Origin: Agromyces humatus
Lineage (GTDB): Bacteria > Actinomycetota > Actinomycetes > Actinomycetales > Microbacteriaceae
Length of the DNA: 64,000 nt
Assembly (NCBI RefSeq): GCF_021228295.1
Contig: NZ_JAJQPD010000003.1
Coordinates: 1-64,000, forward strand
Reading direction: 5' to 3'
In this document: positions 1 to 7,907 of the stretch, in pieces
Layout of the letters: every line of letters begins with the position of its first letter
How positions within the stretch are numbered: the first letter of the stretch is position 1
Translations under genes and position numbers: made by a program
Notes under the pieces: model-generated
The model's database searches: none
Told to the model about the DNA's origin: nothing
Seen by the model: the letters and a program-made list of their open reading frames with translations, nothing else

Positions 1-1012
1 GCACGTCGCCGACGCCCTCGAACACGCAACGATCAGCGTCGACGCCGCCGCCGCGATCACGACGATGCTCGACCGGGTCGTGCTGCGCGCCGACCCAGAA
101 CTCGCCCGTGTGACCGAGGCCGCGCTGGTCGGTCTGGCCGCTCAGGTGCCCCTCGAGACCCTGCAGCGCGGGGTGCGTGAAGCCGAAGCCAGACTCGACG
201 CCGACGGCGTAGAACCCCGCGACGAACTGCTCCGCCAAGAACGCTCCCTCACCATCCGCGAACAGGGCAACGGCATGGTGCACCTGCACGCCCGACTCGA
301 CCCCGAAAGCGCCGCCCCCATCAAGGCCGCGATCGAAGCCCTCGTCACCGATGTGCTGCGCCGCCGCGACCCCGCGGGCGAACGCGATGCTCGTGATCCG
401 GGTGCCGCGCCCGTGGTCGAAGATCTGCGCACCATCCCGCAGATCCAGGCCGACGCGCTCGCGATGCTCGCCCAGCACACCCTCGGCTGCCGCACCACCC
501 TGCCACCCCTGGCCAAGACCACCGTGGTCGTGCGCATCAACCTCGACACCCTGCTCGACGGGCTCGGGCACGCGAGCATCGACGGGCTCGACCAACCCAT
601 CCCAGCGAGCACGGCACGCCGCATGGCCGCCGACGCCGACCTCATCCCAGCCGTCCTCGGCGGCGACAGCCTCCCGCTCGACCTCGGCCGCGCCGCACGC
701 TACTTCACCAAAGCGCAACGCCTCGCCCTCACCGAACGCGACGGCGGCTGCGCCTCCTGCAACCAGAACATCGGCTACGTCGACGCCCACCACATCCACT
801 GGTGGCATCGCGACACGGGCCCCACCGACCTCAGCAACGGCGTCATGCTCTGCTCGTTCTGCCACCACCGAATACACCGCGAAGGCTGGCACATCCGCGC
901 CACCGCGATAGAGGTCTGGTTCATCCCGCCTCCGCACATCGATCCCAGCCGAACCCCACGACTCGGCGGCAAGGCCCGATTCACGCTGCCCGAGACTGCC
1001 ACCGCCGCGTGA
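1..1012 (+). CDS. DUF222/HNH endonuclease family protein, 5' end outside window
   Basis: The reading frame is open from base 2 to the stop at 1010-1012, so the true start lies upstream; the first ATG (65) is internal. The N-terminal part is the DUF222 region (mycobacterial 13E12-type). The C-terminal HNH nuclease domain lies at about 745-900, with zinc-type cysteines (CASC, LCSFC) and the full signature DAHHIHWW ... LSNGVMLC ... HHRIH, so it should be an active metal-dependent DNA nuclease. This family is common and often multicopy in Microbacteriaceae; its role is unsettled. A second member lies at 50679-51923. Confidence 0.85.
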   Translation, partial: HVADALEHATISVDAAAAITTMLDRVVLRADPELARVTEAALVGLAAQVPLETLQRGVREAEARLDADGVEPRDELLRQERSLTIREQGNGMVHLHARLDPESAAPIKAAIEALVTDVLRRRDPAGERDARDPGAAPVVEDLRTIPQIQADALAMLAQHTLGCRTTLPPLAKTTVVVRINLDTLLDGLGHASIDGLDQPIPASTARRMAADADLIPAVLGGDSLPLDLGRAARYFTKAQRLALTERDGGCASCNQNIGYVDAHHIHWWHRDTGPTDLSNGVMLCSFCHHRIHREGWHIRATAIEVWFIPPPHIDPSRTPRLGGKARFTLPETATAA

Positions 1013-1082
1013 ATGCGCGAGCTACTCGCACTGTTCCGACGTGCGTGGGCAGGCGAGCGAGGCGACGTGCGACGGGGACTCA

Positions 1083-1109
1083 ACGGCGACGGCGACGGCG
1101 ACGGCGACC
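1083..1109. repeat. GGCGAC hexamer tandem repeat
   Basis: About four head-to-tail copies of a CGGCGA hexamer lie in the gap between the HNH gene and cofD. No function is inferred. Confidence 0.7.
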
Positions 1110-1148
1110 GAAGGTGACGCATGGCGACGTGCGGCAACACCGCGCCGG

Positions 1149-1154
1149 TAGCGT
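1149..1154 (+). promoter_or_regulatory. -10 element of cofD, leaderless
   Basis: TAGCGT ends six bases before the GTG of cofD, so transcription should start at the start codon. No Shine-Dalgarno sequence is seen. Confidence 0.5.
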
Positions 1155-1160
1155 GGCAGG

Positions 1161-2177
1161 GTGAAGATCACGGTGCTCGCGGGCGGTGTCGGGGGCGCGC
1201 GCTTCGTGCGCGGCGTACGCGAGGAGGTGCGACGGCGCTGGCCCGACGGGAATGGCGGGAGTGCGGCATCCGTCACCGTCGTCGTGAATACCGGCGACGA
1301 CCTCTGGCTCGCGGGTGTACGCCTGATGCCCGATTTCGACTCGCTGCTCTACTCGCTCGCGGGTGTGAACGACACCGAGCGCGGCTGGGGCAGGGCCGGC
1401 GAGACCGAGCGTGTCGCCGCGGAACTTCGCGAGTGGGGCGTCGGCTGGCCGTGGTTCACGCTCGGCGATCTCGACCTCGGCACCCACCTCGCCCGAACGT
1501 CGTGGCTGCGCGACGGCGCGACCCCCTCGCAGGTCGCCGAACGGCTGCAGCGTCGCTGGCCGCTCGGCGTGCGACTGATCCCCGCCACCGACACCGAGGT
1601 CGACACGCACGTGCTCGTCGCCGACCCCGATGCGCCCGGCGGCGAGCGCGAGCTGCACTTCCAGGAGTGGTGGACCCGGTATCGGGCGACGCTCCCCGCA
1701 CTCGCATTCCGGCAGCAGCACATCGATGCGGCCCGCCCGGCACCCGGCGTCGTCGAGGCGATCGCCACCGCCGACGTCGTGCTCTTCGCACCGTCGAACC
1801 CGGTCGTCTCGATCGGCACGATCCTTGCGATCCCGGGCATCCGCGACGCCCTCGTCGAGACCCGTGCCCCGGTCGTCGGCGTCTCACCCATCATCAGCGG
1901 CAAGGTCGTCCGCGGCATGGCCGACGCATGCCTTCCCGTGATCGGCGTCGAGACGACAGCTGAGGCGGTCGGCCGCCACTACGGCTCTCGCGCGGCGGGC
2001 GGCCTTCTCGACGGCTGGCTCGTCGACGAGACGGATGCCCCGGGAGTCGCGTCACTCGAAGCGGCCGGCCTCGTCGCGACATCCGTGCCGCTCTGGATGC
2101 GCGATCTCGACACGTCGGCCGCGCTCGCGGGCGCCGCCATCGATCTCGGCGCGACGCTCGGGCCCCTCGGTTCGTAG
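1161..2177 (+). CDS. cofD: 2-phospho-L-lactate (or phosphoenolpyruvate-derived) transferase CofD/FbiA
   Basis: 338 residues, the normal length for CofD/FbiA. It joins the activated three-carbon phospho-acid (lactyl- or enolpyruvyl-diphosphoguanosine) to Fo, giving F420-0 or dehydro-F420-0 in the cytosol. Visible family motifs are the N-terminal VLAGGVGGARFVRGV loop, NTGDDLWLAG with the DFDSLLYSLAG segment (about 46-75), SNPVVSIGTILAIPG (about 213-227) and SPIISGKVVRGMADAC. GTG start, chosen because the motif begins at residue 5 and a -10 box sits six bases upstream. cofC and cofE lie on the opposite strand at 12305-15021. Confidence 0.95.
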   Translation: MKITVLAGGVGGARFVRGVREEVRRRWPDGNGGSAASVTVVVNTGDDLWLAGVRLMPDFDSLLYSLAGVNDTERGWGRAGETERVAAELREWGVGWPWFTLGDLDLGTHLARTSWLRDGATPSQVAERLQRRWPLGVRLIPATDTEVDTHVLVADPDAPGGERELHFQEWWTRYRATLPALAFRQQHIDAARPAPGVVEAIATADVVLFAPSNPVVSIGTILAIPGIRDALVETRAPVVGVSPIISGKVVRGMADACLPVIGVETTAEAVGRHYGSRAAGGLLDGWLVDETDAPGVASLEAAGLVATSVPLWMRDLDTSAALAGAAIDLGATLGPLGS

Positions 2178-2238
2178 GCGACGGCGTGTGAGCAGGGCGG
2201 CGTGAACCGGGGCCGGCACGCAACCTGCGCGACGGGTC

Positions 2239-2244
2239 TACGAT
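2239..2244 (+). promoter_or_regulatory. -10 element upstream of the F420-0 transporter leader
   Basis: TACGAT matches the TANNNT form used by other genes here. It would start RNA near 2251, just before the folded leader. No convincing -35 is seen. Confidence 0.4.
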
Positions 2245-2250
2245 GGAGAC

Positions 2251-2349
2251 GACCGCCGGTCTGGATCTGACCGGTGTGAGTGGCCCGGGATTGGGCCGCG
2301 AGTCGCCGACACCGTCGGAATGTCACTTGCACACCGTCCCGGAGGCCAC
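2251..2349 (+). promoter_or_regulatory. Structured 5' leader, candidate riboswitch or attenuator
   Basis: The roughly 99-nt leader can fold into a three-way junction. The closing helix pairs 2272-2282 with 2324-2327 plus 2330-2336 (eleven pairs, a two-base bulge). It encloses a hairpin at 2283-2296 (GCCC/GGGC) and one at 2306-2318 (CCGAC/GTCGG). An alternative hairpin, CCGGTC (2256-2261) with GACCGG (2269-2274), competes for the 5' strand of the closing helix, so two states are possible. The ribosome site GGAGG (2341-2345) follows at once. It does not match a cobalamin or other riboswitch consensus that I can recall. Confidence 0.5.
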
Positions 2350-3435
2350 ATGCCCGCTCGTTCGCTCCGTTCCTCGAACACCGCCCGTTCCTCGAACACC
2401 GCCCGTTCCTCGAACGCCGCCCGCTCATCGACCCGCGCCACCCGGCTTCGCGCGTTCGCCGCGACGTCGATTCCGCTCGCCGCCCTGCTCCTCGCGGGAT
2501 GCGCGGGCAACTCCACCGCGTCGACCGAGAACGCGCCGACCAGCACCGACACCGGGTCATCCGGTTACCCGCTCACGATCGACAACTGCGGCACCGAGGT
2601 GACGTTCGAGTCGGCACCCGAGCGCGTCGTCACCGTGAAGTCGTCGACGCTCGAGCTCATGCTCGCGCTCGGCCTCGAAGACCGCATCGTCGGCAGCGCG
2701 TTCAGCGACGGCCCGGTTCCCGAGGAACTCGCCGACGCGGCATCCGGCGTCGAGGTGCTCTCCGACAACGTGCCATCGCAGGAGGCGACGCTCGCCACCG
2801 AACCCGACCTCGTCTTCGTCGGCTGGGAGTCGAACCTGTCGGCCGAGGGTGCCGGCGACCGCGACACGCTCGCGAAGCTCGGCGTCGCGAGCTACGTGGC
2901 TCCCGCCGCGTGCAAGGGCGAGGGCTACATGCCGAACCCGCTCACCTTCGACGAAGTCTTCCGCGAGTTCGATGAGGCCGGTGCGATCTTCGGCGTTCCG
3001 GATGCCGCGACCGAGCTCGTCGCCCAGCAGCGAGCAGAGCTCGACGCGATCGACCCGAACGCCGACGGCCTCACGGCGCTCTGGTACAGCTCGGGCGACG
3101 ACACGCCGTATGTGGGCGCCGGCATCGGGGCGCCGCAGATGATCATGCAGGCCGCCGGACTCGAGAACGTCGCCGCCGACGTCGAGGACACCTGGACGGC
3201 AATGGGGTGGGAGGCGATCGTTGCGGCGAACCCCGACGTGATCGTGCTGGTCGACGCCGCGTGGAACACCGCGCGACAGAAGATCGAACACCTCGAGGCG
3301 AACGCCGCGACGGCGGCGCTGCCCGCCGTGCAGCAGCAGCGGTATCTGGTCGTCGACTTCCCGGCCACCGAGGCCGGCGTGCGCAACGTCGGCGCGGTGG
3401 CGTCGCTCGTCGACCAGTTGGAGGCGCTCGGCTGA
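2350..3435 (+). CDS. Proposed F420-0 ABC transporter, substrate-binding lipoprotein
   Basis: 361 residues from the ATG at 2350, chosen for GGAGG at 2341-2345; the in-frame ATG at 2320 lies inside the leader structure. A Ser/Arg-rich N-terminus with three near-identical SSNTAR units precedes a hydrophobic segment and the lipobox LLAGC, so the protein should be a lipoprotein outside the membrane. The rest is a BtuF/FepB-type helical-backbone binding fold (ERVVTVKSSTLELMLALG; NPDVIVLVD). The cassette matches the family proposed from genome context to import F420-0 in actinobacteria; cofD upstream supports that, but a cobalamin or siderophore ligand cannot be excluded. Confidence 0.8.
   Translation: MPARSLRSSNTARSSNTARSSNAARSSTRATRLRAFAATSIPLAALLLAGCAGNSTASTENAPTSTDTGSSGYPLTIDNCGTEVTFESAPERVVTVKSSTLELMLALGLEDRIVGSAFSDGPVPEELADAASGVEVLSDNVPSQEATLATEPDLVFVGWESNLSAEGAGDRDTLAKLGVASYVAPAACKGEGYMPNPLTFDEVFREFDEAGAIFGVPDAATELVAQQRAELDAIDPNADGLTALWYSSGDDTPYVGAGIGAPQMIMQAAGLENVAADVEDTWTAMGWEAIVAANPDVIVLVDAAWNTARQKIEHLEANAATAALPAVQQQRYLVVDFPATEAGVRNVGAVASLVDQLEALG
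2378..2433. repeat. 18-bp in-frame tandem repeat
   Basis: Three consecutive copies of a unit reading TTCCTCGAACRCCGCCCG encode the SSNTAR SSNTAR SSNAAR run before the signal peptide of the binding protein. Copy number may vary between strains. Confidence 0.8.
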
Positions 3436-4595
3436 TGACTCACCCACCGCGGGTTGAGGAGCGCCCGACGAAGGAGGACGCGTCTCGAAACCGCCGCGAG
3501 CGCCCGCGGTTCCGCGACGGCGCCGGCGCGCCTCCTCAACTCGCTCATCCCGCACGTCGAGGCCTGCGCACGGGCGCGTGGGCCGTGGGTCTCGTGGCCC
3601 TGCTCGGGGCATCCGTCATCGTCGCGGTCGCGATCGGACCCGCCGGACTCGCCCCCGCAGACGTGTTCGCCAGCATCGCCGCGCATCTCGGCATCGGCGA
3701 GCCGACGCTCAGCCCCCTGCGCGACGGCATCGTGTGGGAGCTGCGCATGCCTCGCGTGCTCACCGCGGCGGCGGTCGGCGCAGGCCTCGCGCTGTGCGGC
3801 GCGGTGATGCAGGCGCTCACGCGCAATCCCCTCGCCGACCCGTACCTGCTCGGCCTCTCGTCGGGCGCATCGGTCGGCGCGGTCATCGTGATCGTGCTCG
3901 GTGTCGGCCTGCTGCTGCCGTTCGCGGCGTTCGTCGGCGCGCTCGTCGCACTCGCGGCGACGCTCGCCCTGGCAGCCGGCGCCGGCGGGGCCGGTGGCCG
4001 GGGCGGCACGGGGGGTTCGCTCACCCCCACGCGAACGGTGCTCGCGGGCCTCGCCGTCGCGTCCGTCTTCGGCGCCGTGACCAGCCTCATCATCTTCTGG
4101 AGCGCGACCGGCGACAGCTACCGCGAGATCCTCAACTGGCTGCTCGGCTCGCTCTCGGGCGCCGACTGGACGTCGGTCGCGATCGCGGGCGGAGCCGTCA
4201 TCGTCATCGGCATGCCGCTGCTCACGAGCGCGAAGACCCTCGACGCCTTCGCCTTCGGCGACACGGCCGCCGCGGCCCTCGGGGTGCACGTCGGCCGCAG
4301 TCGGGCGCTGCTGCTCACCGCGACCGCGTTGCTCACCGGCGCGCTCGTCGCCGTCAGCGGGTCGATCGGGTTCGTGGGCCTCATCCTGCCGCACGGCGTG
4401 CGACTCATCGTCGGCTCGCGACACCGTGCCCTGCTGCCGCTGTCGGCGCTGGCCGGCGCGATCTTCCTGGTGTGGGTCGACACCGGCGCGCGCACCCTCT
4501 TCGACCCGCGCGAGCTGCCCGTCGGCATCCTGACCGCACTCATCGGCGGGCCGGTGTTCGCCCTGCTCCTGTTGCGGAACCGGGGGCTGCGATGA
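3435..4595 (+). CDS. Proposed F420-0 ABC transporter, permease (FecCD/BtuC type)
   Basis: 386 residues; ATG at 3435 overlaps the previous stop (TGATG). Residues about 6-36 are encoded by a palindromic repeat pair and look unlike any permease. The BtuC-type body begins near residue 45 with RMPRVLTAAAVGAGLALCGA, ALTRNPLADPYLLGLSSGAS and the coupling region SIGFVGLILPHGVRLIVGS, and has about nine to ten membrane helices. A glycine-rich stretch near residues 182-196 is unusual. It pairs with the ATPase that overlaps its stop. The repeat-derived N-terminus may be untranslated if an internal GTG is used. Confidence 0.88.
   Translation: MTHPPRVEERPTKEDASRNRRERPRFRDGAGAPPQLAHPARRGLRTGAWAVGLVALLGASVIVAVAIGPAGLAPADVFASIAAHLGIGEPTLSPLRDGIVWELRMPRVLTAAAVGAGLALCGAVMQALTRNPLADPYLLGLSSGASVGAVIVIVLGVGLLLPFAAFVGALVALAATLALAAGAGGAGGRGGTGGSLTPTRTVLAGLAVASVFGAVTSLIIFWSATGDSYREILNWLLGSLSGADWTSVAIAGGAVIVIGMPLLTSAKTLDAFAFGDTAAAALGVHVGRSRALLLTATALLTGALVAVSGSIGFVGLILPHGVRLIVGSRHRALLPLSALAGAIFLVWVDTGARTLFDPRELPVGILTALIGGPVFALLLLRNRGLR
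3449..3544. repeat. Palindromic repeat pair R1 inside a permease gene
   Basis: Two inverted copies of the 35-bp unit (GGTTGAGGAGCGC...GTCTCGAAACC, then its reverse) lie at 3452-3491 and 3508-3540. They are open in the permease frame and encode residues about 6-36. The same unit recurs at 12715, 13038-13121, 14167-14252 and 50184-50270. Confidence 0.8.
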
Positions 4596-5452
4596 CGGAA
4601 CCTCGCAGCGTCGACGGCCGCAGCGCCGACGGCCTTTGGGTCGACCGGGTGCACTTCACACGGGGCAACCGGCTCATCATCGACGACCTCGACTGCACCG
4701 TGCCGGCCGGCGCGGTCGGCGCGCTGCTCGGCCCGAACGGCGCGGGCAAGAGCACGCTGCTGCACCTCATCGCCGGAATCGAACGGGCCGATGCCGGTGC
4801 CGCGCGCTTCGGCGAGCGCGACCTGGCCACGATGCGCCGCCGTGAGCGGGCGCGCCTGGTCGCGCTCGCCGAGCAGGAAGTCGCGGATGCCCCGGGCCTC
4901 ACGGTCGCCGAAGTCGTCGCCCTCGGGCGCACGCCGCATCTCGGCGCCTTCGCCGGGCCGAGCGAGCGCGACCGGGCGATCGTCGCCCGCGGGCTCGAGG
5001 ACGCCGGGCTGCTCGACCTCGCCGATCGCGACTACGGCTCGCTGTCGGGCGGCGAACGCCAGCGGGTCAACCTCGCGCGGGCACTCGCGCAGGAGCCCGA
5101 GCTGCTGCTGCTCGACGAGCCGACGAACCATCTCGACATCCGCGCGCAGCTCACGATGCTCGGGCTCGTGCGCGAGCTCGCCCGGGGCGGGCTCACCGTG
5201 CTCGCCGCGCTGCACGACCTCTCGCTCGCGGCCGCGCATGCCGACCACGTCGTCGTGCTCGCCGAGGGACGGGTGGTCGCCGCAGGCGACCCGCATGCGG
5301 TGCTGACACCCGAGCTCATTCGCGACGTGTGGGGCGTCGAGGCATCCGTCATCGGACACCCGGCGACTGGGCGACCGCTCATCGCGTACGCCGGCATCGC
5401 GGACTCACCGGTCGCGAGCCTGCCCGTCATGGGCCCGCGCGTGCAGGCGTAA
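4592..5452 (+). CDS. Proposed F420-0 ABC transporter, ATP-binding protein
   Basis: 286 residues; the ATG overlaps the permease stop (ATGA), so the two are translationally coupled. Walker A GPNGAGKST, signature LSGGERQRV, Walker B LLLLDEP and the H-loop ALHDLS are all intact. The BtuD/FecE-type ATPase energises the permease. Its TAA stop doubles as part of the -10 element of the next gene. Confidence 0.92.
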   Translation: MTEPRSVDGRSADGLWVDRVHFTRGNRLIIDDLDCTVPAGAVGALLGPNGAGKSTLLHLIAGIERADAGAARFGERDLATMRRRERARLVALAEQEVADAPGLTVAEVVALGRTPHLGAFAGPSERDRAIVARGLEDAGLLDLADRDYGSLSGGERQRVNLARALAQEPELLLLDEPTNHLDIRAQLTMLGLVRELARGGLTVLAALHDLSLAAAHADHVVVLAEGRVVAAGDPHAVLTPELIRDVWGVEASVIGHPATGRPLIAYAGIADSPVASLPVMGPRVQA

Positions 5453-5455
5453 CCT
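5450..5455 (+). promoter_or_regulatory. -10 element, leaderless, overlapping the ATPase stop
   Basis: TAACCT includes the TAA stop of the ATPase gene and ends six bases before the next ATG (5462). Confidence 0.45.
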
Positions 5456-5461
5456 GAAGGC

Positions 5462-5956
5462 ATGCCCCGCCCGCTCACCATCCTGAACCGCACCGAGATG
5501 CTCGACGGCATCGTCGCCGAGTTCCTGCACAACTCACCGCGCGGCAGACGCCTGATCGCCGTCGACGGAGCCGATGACACCCGTGCCGCCCGATTCGCCG
5601 ACGGTCTCGCCGAACGACTCGAGGTCGCGGGCCAGCAGGCACTTCGCGTGTCGGTCGGCGATGTCGACGAGGCCACCCTGCGCGCGACCACGGTCGACCC
5701 GTTCCGCGCGGGCACCCTGCCCGGTGAAGAGCACGACACGGTGCTCGTCGTCGACGGCCGCAACCTGCTCACGGTGTCGGCGCGGGGCATGTGGCACTTC
5801 TCGCTGTGGACCCTCGCGGGCGACGAACTGCCGCACTCCGGGGCATCCGTCATCGTCGACGTCACCGACGACGACGCGCCGCTGCGCTACTTCTACGACT
5901 ACTGTGCGATTCCCCCGAGCGCCGGCGACCGCGCCGCCCCATCGCACACGTCGTAG
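5462..5956 (+). CDS. Uridine-kinase-like protein lacking the P-loop
   Basis: 164 residues. The opening segment RRLIAVDGADDTRAARFADGLAERL resembles the uridine kinase/PRK start VDGxxGxGKTTxAdxLAxRL, but the GxGK[ST] nucleotide loop is replaced by ADDTRAAR. The later segments HDTVLVVDGRNLLT and WTLAGDELPHSGASVIVDV resemble the Walker B part of that fold. It is therefore probably a non-catalytic member of the family, or one that binds nucleotide differently. Start supported by a -10 box six bases upstream. Convergent with the ABC permease at 5960. No function is claimed. Confidence 0.6.
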   Translation: MPRPLTILNRTEMLDGIVAEFLHNSPRGRRLIAVDGADDTRAARFADGLAERLEVAGQQALRVSVGDVDEATLRATTVDPFRAGTLPGEEHDTVLVVDGRNLLTVSARGMWHFSLWTLAGDELPHSGASVIVDVTDDDAPLRYFYDYCAIPPSAGDRAAPSHTS

Positions 5957-5959
5957 TGC

Positions 5960-6883
5960 TTACGACAGCACGTCCTTCGTGACCATGCGGCTCACCGCGA
6001 GCGCGCCGAACACGACGAGGTAGCCCGCCTGCAGCAGTGCGTTGTCGGCGAACGAATCCCACACCGGCGGTTGGCGCAGCAGGTCGGCGAATCCGAGCCA
6101 GTATTCCGTGAAGAGCCACGGATGCAGCCACTCGAGCTGCGGCAGGGCGCCCATGATCTGCGCGACCACGGCCAAGATGGCCGTCGCGGCCATCGCCCCC
6201 ACCGGCACCGTCGTGAGCGTCGAGAGGAACAGGCCGATCGCCGACATGCCGAGCATCGATACGGTGACGTAGGCGGCGATGGCGAGGAAGCGCACCAACC
6301 CCTCGCCGACGCTCACCGTCGCTCCCGACAGCAGCGTGACGGGGCCGACCGGGAACAGCGCCCAGCCGATCAGCGTGCCCACGACGACGACCGTGAGCGT
6401 CGCCGCGGCACAGAACACGGCCGTGGCCGCGTACTTCACGGCGAGCAGGCGGATGCGACCCGCCGGCGCGATGAGCAGGTAGCGCAGGGTGCCGTGACTC
6501 GCCTCGCCGGCGATGGTGTCACCCGCGACCACGCCGATCGTGAGCGGCAGGAACAGCGGAGTCGCCACGACCATCGCCGTGATGCCGACGAAGAGGCCGT
6601 TCTCGGTGATCTGCCCGAGGAAGGCGGGGCCGCGCCCGCTCGGGGCATCGCCCGCGATGCGGATCGCCACCGCGATCAGGATCGGGATGAGTGCGAGCGC
6701 ACCGAGCAGGGCCCACGTGCGGCGACGCCGGAACAGCGTGAGCAGCTCGGAGGCGAAGAGCGAGAGGGTGCCGCCGATGACCCGGGCACGGGCGGTCGAG
6801 GCGGGTCTCGATACGCCGGCTTCGCCGTCGACTCGACCCGCGGGTGCGCCGGCTTCGCCGTCTACTCGACCCGCGGAGGTCAC
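5960..6883 (-). CDS. ABC-2 type export permease
   Basis: 307 residues from a GTG one base after the stop of the ATPase gene. Residues 3-27 are repeat-encoded (two copies of AGRVDGEAG). The body has about six membrane helices: one after LLTLFRRRRTWALLGALALI, a loop with GDTIAGEASHGTLRYLLIAPAGR (typical ABC-2 motif), and four later ones. It should form an exporter with the ATPase at 6885-7907. The substrate is unknown. It is the last gene of a three-gene leftward operon that begins with the LolA-like protein. Confidence 0.85.
   Translation of the reverse strand: MTSAGRVDGEAGAPAGRVDGEAGVSRPASTARARVIGGTLSLFASELLTLFRRRRTWALLGALALIPILIAVAIRIAGDAPSGRGPAFLGQITENGLFVGITAMVVATPLFLPLTIGVVAGDTIAGEASHGTLRYLLIAPAGRIRLLAVKYAATAVFCAAATLTVVVVGTLIGWALFPVGPVTLLSGATVSVGEGLVRFLAIAAYVTVSMLGMSAIGLFLSTLTTVPVGAMAATAILAVVAQIMGALPQLEWLHPWLFTEYWLGFADLLRQPPVWDSFADNALLQAGYLVVFGALAVSRMVTKDVLS
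6804..6876. repeat. Repeat R2 (GGTCTCGATACGCC type) in the permease N-terminus
   Basis: A unit beginning GGTCTCGATACGCC (6804) and ending CTACTCGACC is followed by a second, nearly identical 27-bp copy of CGCCGGCTTCGCCGTC... (6815-6842 and 6848-6875). It is a different subtype from R1 but again lies in frame at the start of a gene. Confidence 0.7.
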
Positions 6884-6884
6884 G

Positions 6885-7907
6885 TCACTGGACAACGTCG
6901 AACCCCTCACCCGTGAGTTCGACGAACCGCTGCTCGAGGCTCGCACGCTCGACTTCGAACCCGCGCACCCGCACCCCGTCGGCGACGAGCGCCGCGACGA
7001 TGGCCTCGGGTGCGACATCCGTCGAGGCGAAGTGAGCGGCGACGACGGCACCGCCGCCGTCGCCGTCGACGTCGAGGCCGAACCGGGCCAGCACGTGCCG
7101 GGCCGCCGCGGCATCGGGTGTCTGCACCAGCACGCGCGCCTCGCCTGCGGCGCGGAACTCCTCGAGCGTGCCCTGCGCGACGAGGCGGCCCGCGCTCATG
7201 ACACCCACGTGCGAGCACACCTGCTCGACCTCGGCGAGCAGGTGACTCGACACGAACACGGTCGTGCCATCGTCGGCGAGCGAGCGGATGAGGGCGCGAA
7301 CCTCGCGAGTGCCCTGCGGGTCGAGCCCGTTCGTGGGCTCGTCGAGCACGAGCAGCTCACGACGCATGAGCAGCGCGTTGGCGATGCCCAGCCGCTGCTT
7401 CATACCGAGCGAGTAGGCGTGCACCTTCTTGCGTCCGGCGTGCGAGAGCCCGACCCGGTCGAGCGCCTCGTCGACCCGCGCCGACCGCGTGCGATGGGGC
7501 GCGTGGCGGTCGGCGGCGTCGAACCGCCGCAGGTTCGCGACGCCCGAGAGGTAGGGCGAGAAGGCCGGCCCCTCGACGAGCGCGCCCACGCGCGGCAGCA
7601 CCGAGTCGACGTGGCGCGGCATGTCGGCGCCGAGCACCCGTGCGCCGCCGGCGCTCGCCGCGACGAGGCCGAGCAGCAAGCGGATGGTCGTCGTCTTGCC
7701 CGACCCGTTCGGGCCGAGGAATCCGAAGACGGCACCGCGGGGCACGGCGAGGTCGACGCCGTCGACGGCGACCTGCGAGCGGAACCGCTTGGTGAGGCCG
7801 TACGTCTCGATCGCGAGATCGGTGGCGGGCGCGGTGGAGATGGTGGTGGCGTCACCGACCGCAGCGTCGCCGGCCATACCGGTGCCCGCGGGCGACCCGT
7901 CGGTCAA
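6885..7907 (-). CDS. ABC exporter ATP-binding protein
   Basis: 340 residues from a TTG that overlaps the upstream stop (TTGA); an ATG at 7877 is an alternative start giving 330 residues. Walker A GPNGSGKTT, signature YSLGMKQRLG (typical of CcmA/NatA-like exporters), Walker B LLVLDEPTNGLD and the H-loop SSHLLAEVEQV are intact. It pairs with the permease at 5960-6883. The upstream LolA-like gene suggests a role in the cell envelope. Confidence 0.9.
   Translation of the reverse strand: MTDGSPAGTGMAGDAAVGDATTISTAPATDLAIETYGLTKRFRSQVAVDGVDLAVPRGAVFGFLGPNGSGKTTTIRLLLGLVAASAGGARVLGADMPRHVDSVLPRVGALVEGPAFSPYLSGVANLRRFDAADRHAPHRTRSARVDEALDRVGLSHAGRKKVHAYSLGMKQRLGIANALLMRRELLVLDEPTNGLDPQGTREVRALIRSLADDGTTVFVSSHLLAEVEQVCSHVGVMSAGRLVAQGTLEEFRAAGEARVLVQTPDAAAARHVLARFGLDVDGDGGGAVVAAHFASTDVAPEAIVAALVADGVRVRGFEVERASLEQRFVELTGEGFDVVQ

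Noticed and set aside
2320..2349. Earlier ATG (2320) for the F420-0 binding lipoprotein
   Set aside because: It lies within the folded leader, has no ribosome site and would put ten polar residues before the signal peptide; ATG 2350 follows GGAGG.
2178..2349. Cobalamin riboswitch upstream of a BtuF-like gene
   Set aside because: The element is only about 100 nt and I cannot find the conserved cobalamin core or its kissing loop; reported only as a structured leader.
2925..4424. Long leftward open frame opposite the transporter cassette
   Set aside because: Low-complexity Arg/Asp/Glu product with no domain, antisense to clear transporter genes.
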